Assembly (NCBI RefSeq): GCF_002209555.1
Contig: NZ_NJIF01000002.1
Location: 1,021,474 to 1,085,473 of the forward strand
Source: Achromobacter insolitus
GTDB lineage: Bacteria; Pseudomonadota; Gammaproteobacteria; Burkholderiales; Burkholderiaceae_B
Length of the DNA stretch: 64,000 nt
Direction of reading: 5' to 3'
Shown: positions 35,935-43,800 of the stretch, piece after piece
Numbering within the stretch: position 1 is the first letter of the stretch
Layout of the letters: each line of letters begins with the position of its first letter
The notes under the pieces: model-generated
What the model was told of the DNA's origin: nothing
Seen by the model: only the letters and a program-made list of their open reading frames with translations
The model's database searches: none
Made by a program: the position numbers and the translations under genes

Positions 35935-37806
35935 ATGATCAAGACACTGACGGGACCACAGTTTGCCAGCACCTTTTGCTTGAGGCCTGAGCAGTTTGCC
36001 TGGTTCCTCGGTGCCGGGGCTTCGGCCGCAGCCGGTATTCCGACCGGCTATTCAATGATCCTCGACTTCAAGAAGCGCTTGTTCTGCCAACTGTCCAGAA
36101 TTAGTCTCCGTGAAGTAGATGCCAACGATCCGCTATGGCAACAGCGTATCGACTTGTTCTTCAGCACGCGCTCGGAGTTGCCAGCACCTGATGATCCCAC
36201 TGAGTACGCGAGGGCCTTTGAAGCGATATATCCGACAGCAGAAGATCGCCGTATCTACATAGAGAAGGCGGTCACGATGGGTACGCCGTCCTTTGCCCAC
36301 CGTGTACTTGCGGCTCTTTTGACGACCCGCCGTATTCCATGCGTATTTACAACCAATTTCGACCAGTTGGTCGAGACAGCCGCTACTCTGACTGACCAGT
36401 TGGTGTCAGCCAATGAGCGCGCAAACATGACGACCGCCGCCATTGACAATGCGGAGCGTGCCGAACGCTGCCTGCGGGAGTCGAGTTGGCCATTTCTAGC
36501 CAAGCTGCATGGCGACTTCCAGTCAGTTGAATTGAAGAATACGACCGACGAGTTGAGGGAGCAGGACGTTCGGATGCGACGTGCTCTCGGCGCCGCCTGC
36601 GCACGTTTCGGGCTTGTGGTAGTCGGCTACAGCGGCCGCGACGAATCGGTCATGGCTGCACTAACCGAAGTATTGACGCAGCCGAATGCCTTTCCAGGCG
36701 GGATTTATTGGGTAACGCGTTCGGCAAGCTCCGTTCTGCCTGCTGTCAGTGAGTTGCTTGTGAAGGCTGCCCAGGCGGGTGTGACAACAGCGATTGTCGA
36801 ATCCCCCACGTTCGATGAATTGGCCGGAGACATCATCGACGGAATAAGCCTGCCGCCGGTTTTGTTGCAGCATGTTCAGGAGTCGAGACCGACCCAGATA
36901 CTGGCAGAGCTGCCACTACCTGCTCGGGAGCAGCGCAGCTTTCCAGTGCTGCAGTGTTCGGCGATCCCGATCCTCTCTATGCCCAAAAAGGCGCGTTGTA
37001 TTGAGATCGATACCGTAATCACGACGGTTCGTGCCCGGGAACTGGTTCGTGATGCGAAAGCGAGGGCTGTGGTAGCCAGTGTTGGTCGTGACATCGCCGC
37101 TTTTGGTGCCGACGCGGAATTGCTTAGGGCGTTCGCACCTGTCGGCGGAAAGATCGCCGGAACCATTGACCTTCATCCCGATACCGATAGTTGGGCGCTG
37201 GGATTGCTCTACGACGCCTTGACCTGGGCGATTAGCAGAGGTAGGCCCTTGTTGCCGCGCTTGAGACGAAAAGGGCATGCGATCATCGTGGCAAGCGGCC
37301 TGCCAACGGATAGCCCGGAACGGGTGGCAGCGCGCAAAGAGAAGTTGTCACACCTCCGGCAAGCGTATTCAACACCGTTGTCGGGAACGGTGGAGAGGTA
37401 CGGCTATCCCTTCAGCGAAGGGGTGCAAATTCGACTGGATTGCGTGGCGGATCGCTGGTGGTGTGCATTCGAGCCTTTTACTTACGTTGAACTGCCTCGC
37501 ACGGAGGCTGGTGATGGGACGAGTCACGACGAAGGCGATGACAACGTCGCATCTTTCGTGCGCCGTGCAAATCCCATCATGGATTGGCAGCGTGAACGAT
37601 GGGCAGGACGACGAAACAAGGAATGGGCACGACTCATTGCGGGATGGGCGAGGCTCTTGCCGGGCAGTCACGATGGTGTCGTCAAAGCCATTGGCCTCAG
37701 GGAGGACTCAGGGCCAGGGCAGGATGCGGAGTTTCGACTATCGCCAGTGACTGCGTGGAGCCGACCAAGCCACGACCATGACTACTTTCAACGGAGCGGG
37801 CGATGA
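35935..37806 (+). CDS. SIR2-APAZ effector of a short Argonaute system
   Basis: This 623-residue protein has an N-terminal SIR2 domain (residues about 1-290) and a C-terminal APAZ domain that replaces the missing N-terminal lobe of its Argonaute partner. NAD-binding and catalytic features are visible: GAGASAAAGIP near residue 26, N141 in FTTNFDQLVE, H192 in KLHGDFQ and VVGYSGRDESV. In characterised SPARSA systems this subunit degrades NAD(P)+ when the Argonaute finds invading DNA with an RNA guide, stopping growth of the infected cell. The stop overlaps the Argonaute start by 4 bp. AAGGAC precedes the ATG. The DNA is clearly less GC-rich than the chromosome. Confidence 0.92.
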   Translation: MIKTLTGPQFASTFCLRPEQFAWFLGAGASAAAGIPTGYSMILDFKKRLFCQLSRISLREVDANDPLWQQRIDLFFSTRSELPAPDDPTEYARAFEAIYPTAEDRRIYIEKAVTMGTPSFAHRVLAALLTTRRIPCVFTTNFDQLVETAATLTDQLVSANERANMTTAAIDNAERAERCLRESSWPFLAKLHGDFQSVELKNTTDELREQDVRMRRALGAACARFGLVVVGYSGRDESVMAALTEVLTQPNAFPGGIYWVTRSASSVLPAVSELLVKAAQAGVTTAIVESPTFDELAGDIIDGISLPPVLLQHVQESRPTQILAELPLPAREQRSFPVLQCSAIPILSMPKKARCIEIDTVITTVRARELVRDAKARAVVASVGRDIAAFGADAELLRAFAPVGGKIAGTIDLHPDTDSWALGLLYDALTWAISRGRPLLPRLRRKGHAIIVASGLPTDSPERVAARKEKLSHLRQAYSTPLSGTVERYGYPFSEGVQIRLDCVADRWWCAFEPFTYVELPRTEAGDGTSHDEGDDNVASFVRRANPIMDWQRERWAGRRNKEWARLIAGWARLLPGSHDGVVKAIGLREDSGPGQDAEFRLSPVTAWSRPSHDHDYFQRSGR

Positions 37807-39260
37807 GTGCAGACTATAGCGCGTCGAAGTTGCCGCCCTTCTCTCTGCTGGAAGAGCCGCTGCTGACCTTCAATACGGAAGACACTTCGCTAGATGTGAA
37901 CCCTTTGCGGGGAATCGTTCAGCATGGTGCCTACAGTAGTTCGATCTTTCCAACTTACACACCTGAACTTCGTATTGCGACGGTAGGCCCGGTCGGTGGC
38001 TGGAACAACCTTCGCACATTGGTCAATATGCTGCGATCCAGCCACGCGCCTTCAGATCGAAAACAGTATGTACCTGCGTTTCGTGGCTTCGAAAATACGT
38101 TCAATGTTCCTCTGGTCGCTGCCAAAACCGGAGAGGCGCATATCAAGCTGCCGGATGATGTTGGGTCTTTGGGGCCTGAAGGCCCGCCAGATGTCCGTTT
38201 ACTGCACGCGTTGCGTACGGCGATGCAACGCCTGGCATTGGTACGTGATCACTTCGATGTCGTACTGGTACATCTACCGGATGCTTGGCAGATTGCATTT
38301 CGTGCACCTGGCTTTGATGCGCACGATGCACTCAAGGCAATAGGTGCGGGGCACGGTATTCCCACCCAAGTCATCAACGATCGCGTTTTCACATTTGGTT
38401 ATAAGGCTTCATTGGCGTGGCGTCTGTCCATTGCACTCTATGTAAAGGCTGGCGGCATTCCTTGGAAGTTAGCTCCATTGAAGGGCGTACCCGAGAATAC
38501 GGCATATATCGGGTTAGCCTATGCACTGAGGGGAGATCCGCAAAAAGCGCATTACGTGACCTGCTGCTCGCAGGTTTTTGATGCTGATGGTGGAGGTATG
38601 CAGTTCGTCGCCTTCGAGGCGCGTGATCCGGTCAAAAACGTTGATGAGGCGCGCCGAAATCCCTTTCTTAGTCGAAGTGACATGCGCGCGGTGCTTGCGC
38701 GGAGCCTGACCCTTTATCAAAGTCGTAACGGAGGCATGCTGCCACGCCGTCTGGTCGTCCATAAAACCACATCGTTCAAGCCAGAGGAGCTGGAAGGTGC
38801 GTTGGATGCGCTCTCCGCTATTCAGGAGGTTGAGTGTGTCGAAGTGGCCAGCAACGCGGGATGGCGAGGCGTTTGGTTACAAGAAAGCCGTAATCCCACG
38901 CCGCAGAGGAAAAGTGAGCCTGATGGTTACCCTGTGCCGCGAGGCGCAGTGATGCAGCGTTCGGGGAAGTCAGCACTAGTTTGGGTTGCTGGCAATGCAC
39001 CTCGTGCAGCATCTCGTGGCGATTATTACCAGGGTGGGAAAAGCATTCCGCGCCCAATCAATATCGTGCGATACGCGGGCATCGGGCCGATTGAACTGAC
39101 TGCATTCGAAGCGCTTGCTCTGACAAAGATGGACTGGAACAACGATGCGCTTTACGACCCAGTTCCGGTCACGATTCGGTATTCACAACGGCTGGCAAGA
39201 ACCATTGCGAATGTCCCAACACTGCCAGGAAATGCTTATGCATACCGGTTGTTTATGTGA
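37803..39260 (+). CDS. Short prokaryotic Argonaute (MID-PIWI)
   Basis: This 485-residue Argonaute consists of MID and PIWI domains only, as in short pAgos. The MID region contains GIPTQVINDRVF, the guide 5'-end pocket. The C-terminus has the recognisable LTKMDWNND block followed by PVTIRYSQRLA. Slicer residues are absent: the first catalytic Asp position is A239 (YIGLAYALRG) and the RDG position reads KTT (HKTTSF, 320-325). It therefore binds guide and target without cutting and triggers the coupled SIR2-APAZ subunit. It ends 4 bp from the convergent recombinase gene. Confidence 0.93.
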   Translation: MSADYSASKLPPFSLLEEPLLTFNTEDTSLDVNPLRGIVQHGAYSSSIFPTYTPELRIATVGPVGGWNNLRTLVNMLRSSHAPSDRKQYVPAFRGFENTFNVPLVAAKTGEAHIKLPDDVGSLGPEGPPDVRLLHALRTAMQRLALVRDHFDVVLVHLPDAWQIAFRAPGFDAHDALKAIGAGHGIPTQVINDRVFTFGYKASLAWRLSIALYVKAGGIPWKLAPLKGVPENTAYIGLAYALRGDPQKAHYVTCCSQVFDADGGGMQFVAFEARDPVKNVDEARRNPFLSRSDMRAVLARSLTLYQSRNGGMLPRRLVVHKTTSFKPEELEGALDALSAIQEVECVEVASNAGWRGVWLQESRNPTPQRKSEPDGYPVPRGAVMQRSGKSALVWVAGNAPRAASRGDYYQGGKSIPRPINIVRYAGIGPIELTAFEALALTKMDWNNDALYDPVPVTIRYSQRLARTIANVPTLPGNAYAYRLFM

Positions 39261-39264
39261 AGTA

Positions 39265-40128
39265 CTAGCGCCCACAGTAGACCGATACGATCCCGGTACG
39301 ATTGTGGCCAAGCTCCTTGCTGATTCGCTCGCGAGCTTCGGTGTCGCACAAGCGTTGTGACATTGTCAGCGATTGGCGTTGAGGTCCGCCTGCCGCTGGA
39401 GCTTTCCAACCCGTCAAGGCTTCATAGCGACTTTGAGCATACTGATGACGTAGTCCATGCATATTGCTCAACCCCGCTGCCTTGCACTGACCATCGTAGA
39501 TGTGCCGTTGCCGGATGTAGGTCTTGTTTGCCGGGATCAGTGATCCTGTGCCCGCCAGGCGGTGTGCTGCGTGGAGCGCGTCGCGTTGCTCTGTCGTGGT
39601 GATGGGCACAGTTCGCTCCCGACCGCCCTTGGTCCACGATCCCTTGAGGGCGATGTGGTCGCCTCGATCCGCGTAACTGGGCTGGAACTTGATCGCTTCC
39701 TCCCGACGCAATCCGAAGGCGGCCTGTAGCTGAAGGCTCATGCGTACGTGCGCGTCGGTGACCTGTTCAAGACCTGTGCCCAGCTCTTGGGCCTTGCTGA
39801 TGTTGGTCACATAGCGGCGCTCGGCCACGCCGAGTTGCGTGTTGTCCGCCGGCAAGATGCCGGCCTTGCCGATCTTCTCGGCCCACCATCGCAGGTGAGA
39901 GAGCCGATTCTTGATGGTGCCGGACGACAAGTCTTCTCCCTGCCAGCGTTCCAGCAGCGCCTGGACATGCTTGCCCTTGAGCGACGAGGCCTTCATCTGC
40001 CGGAAACCGGCATCGCGCAGTTGCCGCGCGGCCAGCGACAGCGAACGAATCCGGTCGGCCTGCGTGGTGTAGCTGCCGTCACGGTTGCGCTGGCAGAGCT
40101 GTCGCAGGGTGTAGGTCAAGTCGTCCAT
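39265..40128 (-). CDS. Integrase_1-type tyrosine recombinase of ICE origin
   Basis: This 287-residue tyrosine recombinase has a core-binding N-terminal region (ERWQGEDLSSGTIKNRLSHL) and a catalytic domain with Arg in GLRREEA, HGLRHQYAQ and the terminal Tyr in VSVYCGR. The start ATG at 40128 has GGAGG eight bases upstream. This family is common in integrative conjugative elements, usually distinct from the P4-type integrase at the element end. It may promote internal rearrangement or resolve element multimers. It appears complete. Confidence 0.85.
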   Translation of the reverse strand: MDDLTYTLRQLCQRNRDGSYTTQADRIRSLSLAARQLRDAGFRQMKASSLKGKHVQALLERWQGEDLSSGTIKNRLSHLRWWAEKIGKAGILPADNTQLGVAERRYVTNISKAQELGTGLEQVTDAHVRMSLQLQAAFGLRREEAIKFQPSYADRGDHIALKGSWTKGGRERTVPITTTEQRDALHAAHRLAGTGSLIPANKTYIRQRHIYDGQCKAAGLSNMHGLRHQYAQSRYEALTGWKAPAAGGPQRQSLTMSQRLCDTEARERISKELGHNRTGIVSVYCGR

Positions 40129-40146
40129 CGTCCGGCCTCCAAGCAA

Positions 40147-40731
40147 AGCGTCGTGTTGCTTTGTCCTGAAATTCAGTGGTTAGTGTTGGTGCCAGCTCGC
40201 CAAGGCGAGATCCCGTGAGGGCAAGGGCATGGTGTTCAGGAGACACCAGAGCCTCGAATGAGGCGTCCGTCTTGCTCCCTGCTGGAAGCTCGGACGGAGG
40301 TACTACAAGACGAGAGTGATGTGAATGTGGACGAGTCCTCCTATGAAGTGAGTGAGATGAGAAATGCAGCGGGAGCCCTGTGCGTTGCACAGGGGCAATT
40401 GCCGCAAAGGACAGTGCGCCAGGCGGCGCGGTAGGGATGAGTTAAGACAGACGAAGAAGGCTCTGCCCTGGGGAGGGCCGGTATGCGGTCGGAGCCTGGG
40501 CATACCTGGGGTGGTTCTACCCTGTCGGGCCAGCGCTTGCAGGAACCTGCGCTGTTGGGGTTGCCGATGTACGAAGCCCATCGGTCTTGGCAGCTGCCCG
40601 GTCAGTTTAGGGCGGCCATCATCATGTATGCCGCACGCAATAGGAACTGGCTTTCGCCCGCATTGTTGGCGGTGTTGCGCGGGTCGTCACTGCGGCGTGC
40701 AGTGACGACCCGCGTTTTGCGGCAGCATTTG
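40147..40731. other. 585-bp non-coding stretch between recombinase and replication genes
   Basis: No convincing gene is seen here; short open frames on both strands have Cys/Arg/Pro-rich translations typical of noise. It contains an 8-bp hairpin CCCTGTGC/GCACAGGG (40376-40394) and a long hairpin at 40678-40714. It may hold an origin or regulatory RNA, but nothing specific can be named. Confidence 0.4.
40678..40714 (+). terminator. 16-bp perfect hairpin behind the replication gene
   Basis: CGCGGGTCGTCACTGC and its exact complement surround a 5-nt loop. T4 follows on the plus strand, but on the minus strand, where the replication gene ends 18 bp away, no T-run follows. It could terminate either direction or be a protein- or RNA-level structure. 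Confidence 0.55.
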
Positions 40732-41889
40732 CTACGCAGAGTGCGGCTGCCATCCCCTGGTCTGCATTGCCTGCGCTGCAAGGTCCCCAGCGTTCGTCGA
40801 GGCGTTCAGCATCTTGCGGATATTGGCGATGTGCGCCAGGGCGGTTTCACGCGATGCCGGTTGCGCAGTCGGTTTTGGGCGGTCTTCGGTGCGTGGAGCA
40901 CCAGTAGGCCGATTCTCGGCAGGCCGTGGGGTGGCAGACATCACCTTGCGACCTGCCCACAAGCGGAACTCGCCCGCAAATACGCGCTTCACCAAGGCGA
41001 AGAAGTAGGCCACGACATTGCGCACGGTGCCGCTCTGGCTGCGTGCCTGCAACTCGTCGAGTACTTCCTGGCGATGCTGCGGCGGCAGCCGCCGCAAGGC
41101 GGCCCGTACGTCCTTTTGCTGATCTGCCTGGGCATTGCTTAGGCAAAGCGGCAAGCTCACCGACGGCGATGCCGGATCGCCGTCGCTTTCGCGCGCGCGG
41201 TACGTACGTTCTTTTTTATACATATACGTCTTATACGTACTGCCCTGCTCAGCCGTCATGTGGCGAGCGTGTCCGGTCTGTTGCGGAACAAGCGTGCTGC
41301 CAGCGGAATTGCCAGACAATGGCAGTGGGTCGGCTGCCTTGCTCGCCTGCGACGGCGGCGTAGGGGGCAAATCATCGTCATCGTGGCGCTGATCGTGGGG
41401 CGCAATGGAGGCGGCTTCAGGTGCCTGCACCAGCGTTGCCTGAATGTGGACGGCCACCCGATCCACCTGGTTGTTTTCGTGGCCGATGGAGGCTTGCAGA
41501 AGCTCGGACAGGCTGGCATCGAGGTCGCAGGCCTGTTGGAAGTGCAGGGCGCTTTCGTGAACCTGATACAGCTCGCTGAGCACATGGCCGGTGAGAGGAT
41601 CGCGTTGCTGGCCCACCAGACTGATCCACCCCGTCAGTCGAAGCACGACGAGAACACGCCAGGCCGTCTCGTACCCGGCCCGCTGGCCTAGCGGGGTAGA
41701 GGTGAGATAGCGGCGCAACTGCCCCAGATTCGCCAGCGGGCTGATACCCTCCGCAGAGCGCAGCATCCGCAGCACCTGCCAGCCATTGCGCTCCAGCGGC
41801 GTGAGGCGAGCATCGAGCATGAGCGATGCCGGCGTGGCGAACAGGGCGTCTTGCCCCAGTGGGTTGTGGCGGGTGTGATGGTCTGCCAT
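40732..41889 (-). CDS. STY4528-family pathogenicity-island replication protein
   Basis: This 385-residue protein matches by pattern the STY4528 family found in SPI-7-like integrative conjugative elements (HNPLGQDALFATPASLMLDA, LGQLRRYLTSTPLG). The start ATG 41889 follows GGAGA; a longer in-frame extension to 42063 is not supported. The central part (about 190-260) is low-complexity and includes an AT-rich stretch at 41205-41240. The C-terminal HRQEVLDELQARSQ region is conserved. Its presence shows that this end of the island derives from an ICE backbone although the transfer genes are absent. Confidence 0.78.
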   Translation of the reverse strand: MADHHTRHNPLGQDALFATPASLMLDARLTPLERNGWQVLRMLRSAEGISPLANLGQLRRYLTSTPLGQRAGYETAWRVLVVLRLTGWISLVGQQRDPLTGHVLSELYQVHESALHFQQACDLDASLSELLQASIGHENNQVDRVAVHIQATLVQAPEAASIAPHDQRHDDDDLPPTPPSQASKAADPLPLSGNSAGSTLVPQQTGHARHMTAEQGSTYKTYMYKKERTYRARESDGDPASPSVSLPLCLSNAQADQQKDVRAALRRLPPQHRQEVLDELQARSQSGTVRNVVAYFFALVKRVFAGEFRLWAGRKVMSATPRPAENRPTGAPRTEDRPKPTAQPASRETALAHIANIRKMLNASTNAGDLAAQAMQTRGWQPHSA

Positions 41890-42044
41890 GAGAGTTCTCC
41901 AGGGTCTGGGCCACAGCGGCCCGTTCCCCTGCATCTCATCGCGTACCGCTCCATGCGTCAGCCAAAAATGCGGTCTGCGCCATACCCGTTTTATCCGGCA
42001 GGTGCAGCGTTGGCACCGGCATCCAGACTGATTTATCATCCCGA

Positions 42045-42073
42045 TACCCCTATGGGGGTACAACTGGGGGTAC
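42045..42073. repeat. Right cluster of integrase arm-type sites
   Basis: TGGGGGTAC occurs at 42053-42061 and 42065-42073. The first copy is abutted by an inverted TACCCCTA at 42045-42052. These match the GGGGGTA sites at the left end. Between them and the right repeat (42074-42166) there is no gene, only a 12-bp palindrome ACGTTTAAACGT at 42151-42162. Confidence 0.6.
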
Positions 42074-42166
42074 TTCCAGCGATTCCCGCAAAGGCCGTGG
42101 CTCGATTTCCCCGCGAAACCTAGTGTTCACAAGCCTTTGCCGACCGATCAACGTTTAAACGTGTGA

Positions 42167-42180
42167 TCAACGTCTGACGA
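42167..42180 (+). repeat. Right attachment-site repeat
   Basis: TCAACGTCTGACGA is identical to the sequence over the ychF stop codon. Nineteen bases upstream a partial copy (GATCAACGT, 42146-42154, matching 42165-42173) is seen. Chromosomal sequence with the terminator resumes after it. Confidence 0.75.
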
Positions 42181-42204
42181 CTCTCGTCACTGTATTTCGG
42201 CAGA

Positions 42205-42245
42205 CACCCCAAGATTGGATCCCGGTCCAATCTTGGGGTGTTTTT
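42205..42245 (+). terminator. Strong rho-independent terminator, probably the original ychF terminator
   Basis: A perfect 15-bp stem (CACCCCAAGATTGGA and complement) with a 6-nt loop is followed by T5. It lies 25 bp past the right repeat, where the ychF 3' end would be if the island were removed. It could also stop readthrough of the convergent permease operon. Confidence 0.9.
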
Positions 42246-42298
42246 CATTGCATCGATCGAAGCTGGCCCTTCCCCTCATGCTCGCGGCATGCGCGCAA

Positions 42299-43069
42299 CT
42301 ATGCCAGGCGTTCCAGCAGGCGCGGTAGCGCCGAAGCGAGCAGTGCCAGTCCCGATGCCGTCAGCAGCCCCAGCACGATTTGCCGGAAGCGCGCTTCGCT
42401 GATGCCGATGTAAAGCCTGGCGCCCAGCAGCGTGGGAACCAGCATGGCGGCGGCCACGATGGCGAAGAGGGGCAGCATGGCGCGTGTGACGATGCCGCTT
42501 GCCAGATATGTGCCCATGGTTGCCAACAGCATGGACAGATTGAAGTTCTGGATGATGGCGCGCTGCGCGTCCTTTTCAAAACCACGCAAGGTGCACCAGA
42601 GCGTGGGCAAGGTGCCCGTGAATCCGCCGATTCCACCCAGTACGCCGCCGGCCATGCCCACGGCCGCGTCGGCGGCCCGGCCGCCGACGGATATGCGTGG
42701 CAGGCTTTTCGCGCACAGCATGGCGGGGCACCAGACCACGAGCAGGGCGCCGAGTATGGCCTTGAACCAGTCCATGTCCAGCCGCGGCAGCAGCGCGACG
42801 CCTAGCGGAATGCCCAGCAGTCCACCCAGGGCGAAAGGCAGCAGGCGCCGCAGGTCGAATCCGCGCCGCACGGTAATGGCGGCGAGTATCTGTCCGACCA
42901 GGGCGCCAAAGACAGCAAGCGTCGCTGCCATGCGCGGGTCCAGCACCCAGGCCCAGAACGACATCGCCACCAGGCCGAACGCGAAGCCCGACAGGCCCTG
43001 GACGAAGCCCGCCGTGACCGCGCCCAGGGTGACCACCAGATACACAGAATCCATTGCCGTTCTCTTCAT
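42299..43069 (-). CDS. TauE/SafE-family membrane permease
   Basis: This 256-residue multi-pass membrane protein of the sulfite-exporter TauE/SafE family has about eight hydrophobic segments and the two glycine-rich half-repeats (GFVQGLSGFAFGLVA and GVLGGIGGFTGTLPTLW). Members export organosulfur compounds or import small anions. As last gene behind a Bug receptor and two aldolase genes it may move a dicarboxylate or related acid. ATG 43069 is used; ATG 43054 is an alternative. Confidence 0.8.
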   Translation of the reverse strand: MKRTAMDSVYLVVTLGAVTAGFVQGLSGFAFGLVAMSFWAWVLDPRMAATLAVFGALVGQILAAITVRRGFDLRRLLPFALGGLLGIPLGVALLPRLDMDWFKAILGALLVVWCPAMLCAKSLPRISVGGRAADAAVGMAGGVLGGIGGFTGTLPTLWCTLRGFEKDAQRAIIQNFNLSMLLATMGTYLASGIVTRAMLPLFAIVAAAMLVPTLLGARLYIGISEARFRQIVLGLLTASGLALLASALPRLLERLA

Positions 43070-43166
43070 GCCTGCTGCGGAAGGGGTTCTGTATTCTGGG
43101 CGATCCTCGTCCTTCGAAAATCGGCTTTTGCTATGGGCCGATACCGCGAGGCTTATGGCTTCACGC

Positions 43167-43799
43167 TCACTCCAGGCCCAGCCTGCGCAGCGTGTCCGTC
43201 AATCCCAGCAGCTCGGTGGCGTAGACGCCTTGCTCTATCGCCTTGCGTTGCCCAGCTTCTTTTTCCTCGCGGGCAAGGCTGCGCGACAAGGTTTGCTCGA
43301 GTTCGCCCGCGGGGATGACGGCGATGCCGTCGCGGTCGCCCACGATGTAGTCGCCGGGATGGATGAGCGTGTCGCCGATGGTGATCGGCACATTGATCCG
43401 ACCGGGCTGGAATTTGCCGGTGCCCTTGATCGACAGGCCTCGGCAAAACACGGGAAAACCCAGTTCGATGATCAAGTTCGCGTCGCGCACGCAGCCGTTG
43501 ATCACGAGTCCGGCGATGCCGACCTGCATGGCTTGCAGCGTGAGCACATCGCCCCAGGGGCCGGCTTCCATGAAGGCCTTGGCGTCGACCACGAGCACAT
43601 CGCCGGGGCGCGCCTTCTGGACCGCATAGTGCAACATGAGATTGTCGGCGGGGCGGCAGTCCACCGTAAGGGCAGGGCCGGCGAGACGCACCGTGGGATC
43701 GATGGGCTTGATGCCGTGATCCAGAGCGCCCTTGGCGCCCTGGGCTTCGTAGATGGTGGCCGCGCCCAGCTGGCGCAGGGTGGCAAGCGAATCGGTCAT
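43167..43799 (-). CDS. RraA-like aldolase/decarboxylase (second copy)
   Basis: This 210-residue protein of the RraA/HMG-aldolase fold has the metal and substrate site GCVRDANLI (Arg-Asp) and GPWGDVLTLQA. Relatives cleave 4-carboxy-4-hydroxy-2-oxoadipate or 4-hydroxy-4-methyl-2-oxoglutarate to pyruvate plus a second oxoacid and also decarboxylate oxaloacetate. Its start at 43799 is one base from the stop of the Bug gene, so they are coupled. A longer frame to 43916 only reads through that gene. Confidence 0.83.
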   Translation of the reverse strand: MTDSLATLRQLGAATIYEAQGAKGALDHGIKPIDPTVRLAGPALTVDCRPADNLMLHYAVQKARPGDVLVVDAKAFMEAGPWGDVLTLQAMQVGIAGLVINGCVRDANLIIELGFPVFCRGLSIKGTGKFQPGRINVPITIGDTLIHPGDYIVGDRDGIAVIPAGELEQTLSRSLAREEKEAGQRKAIEQGVYATELLGLTDTLRRLGLE

Positions 43800-43800
43800 G

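Larger units (their letters stand above)
24133..42180. mobile_element. 18-kb genomic island with two defence modules
   Basis: The segment is bounded by 14-bp direct repeats, starts with a P4-type integrase gene and inserts at the ychF 3' end. It contains a Fic protein, helicase, methylase and ATPase operon, a SIR2-APAZ/short Argonaute pair, a second tyrosine recombinase and an STY4528-like replication protein. Base composition is visibly less GC-rich than the flanks, most clearly from 35.8 to 39.3 kb. Conjugation, relaxase and maintenance genes typical of a full integrative conjugative element are missing, so it is probably a reduced or satellite-like island. A strong chromosomal terminator follows the right boundary. 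Confidence 0.8.

Noticed and set aside
40303..40581. A 92-codon minus-strand frame in the island non-coding stretch.
   Set aside because: No ribosome-binding site, no domain and noise-like composition; possible but not supported.
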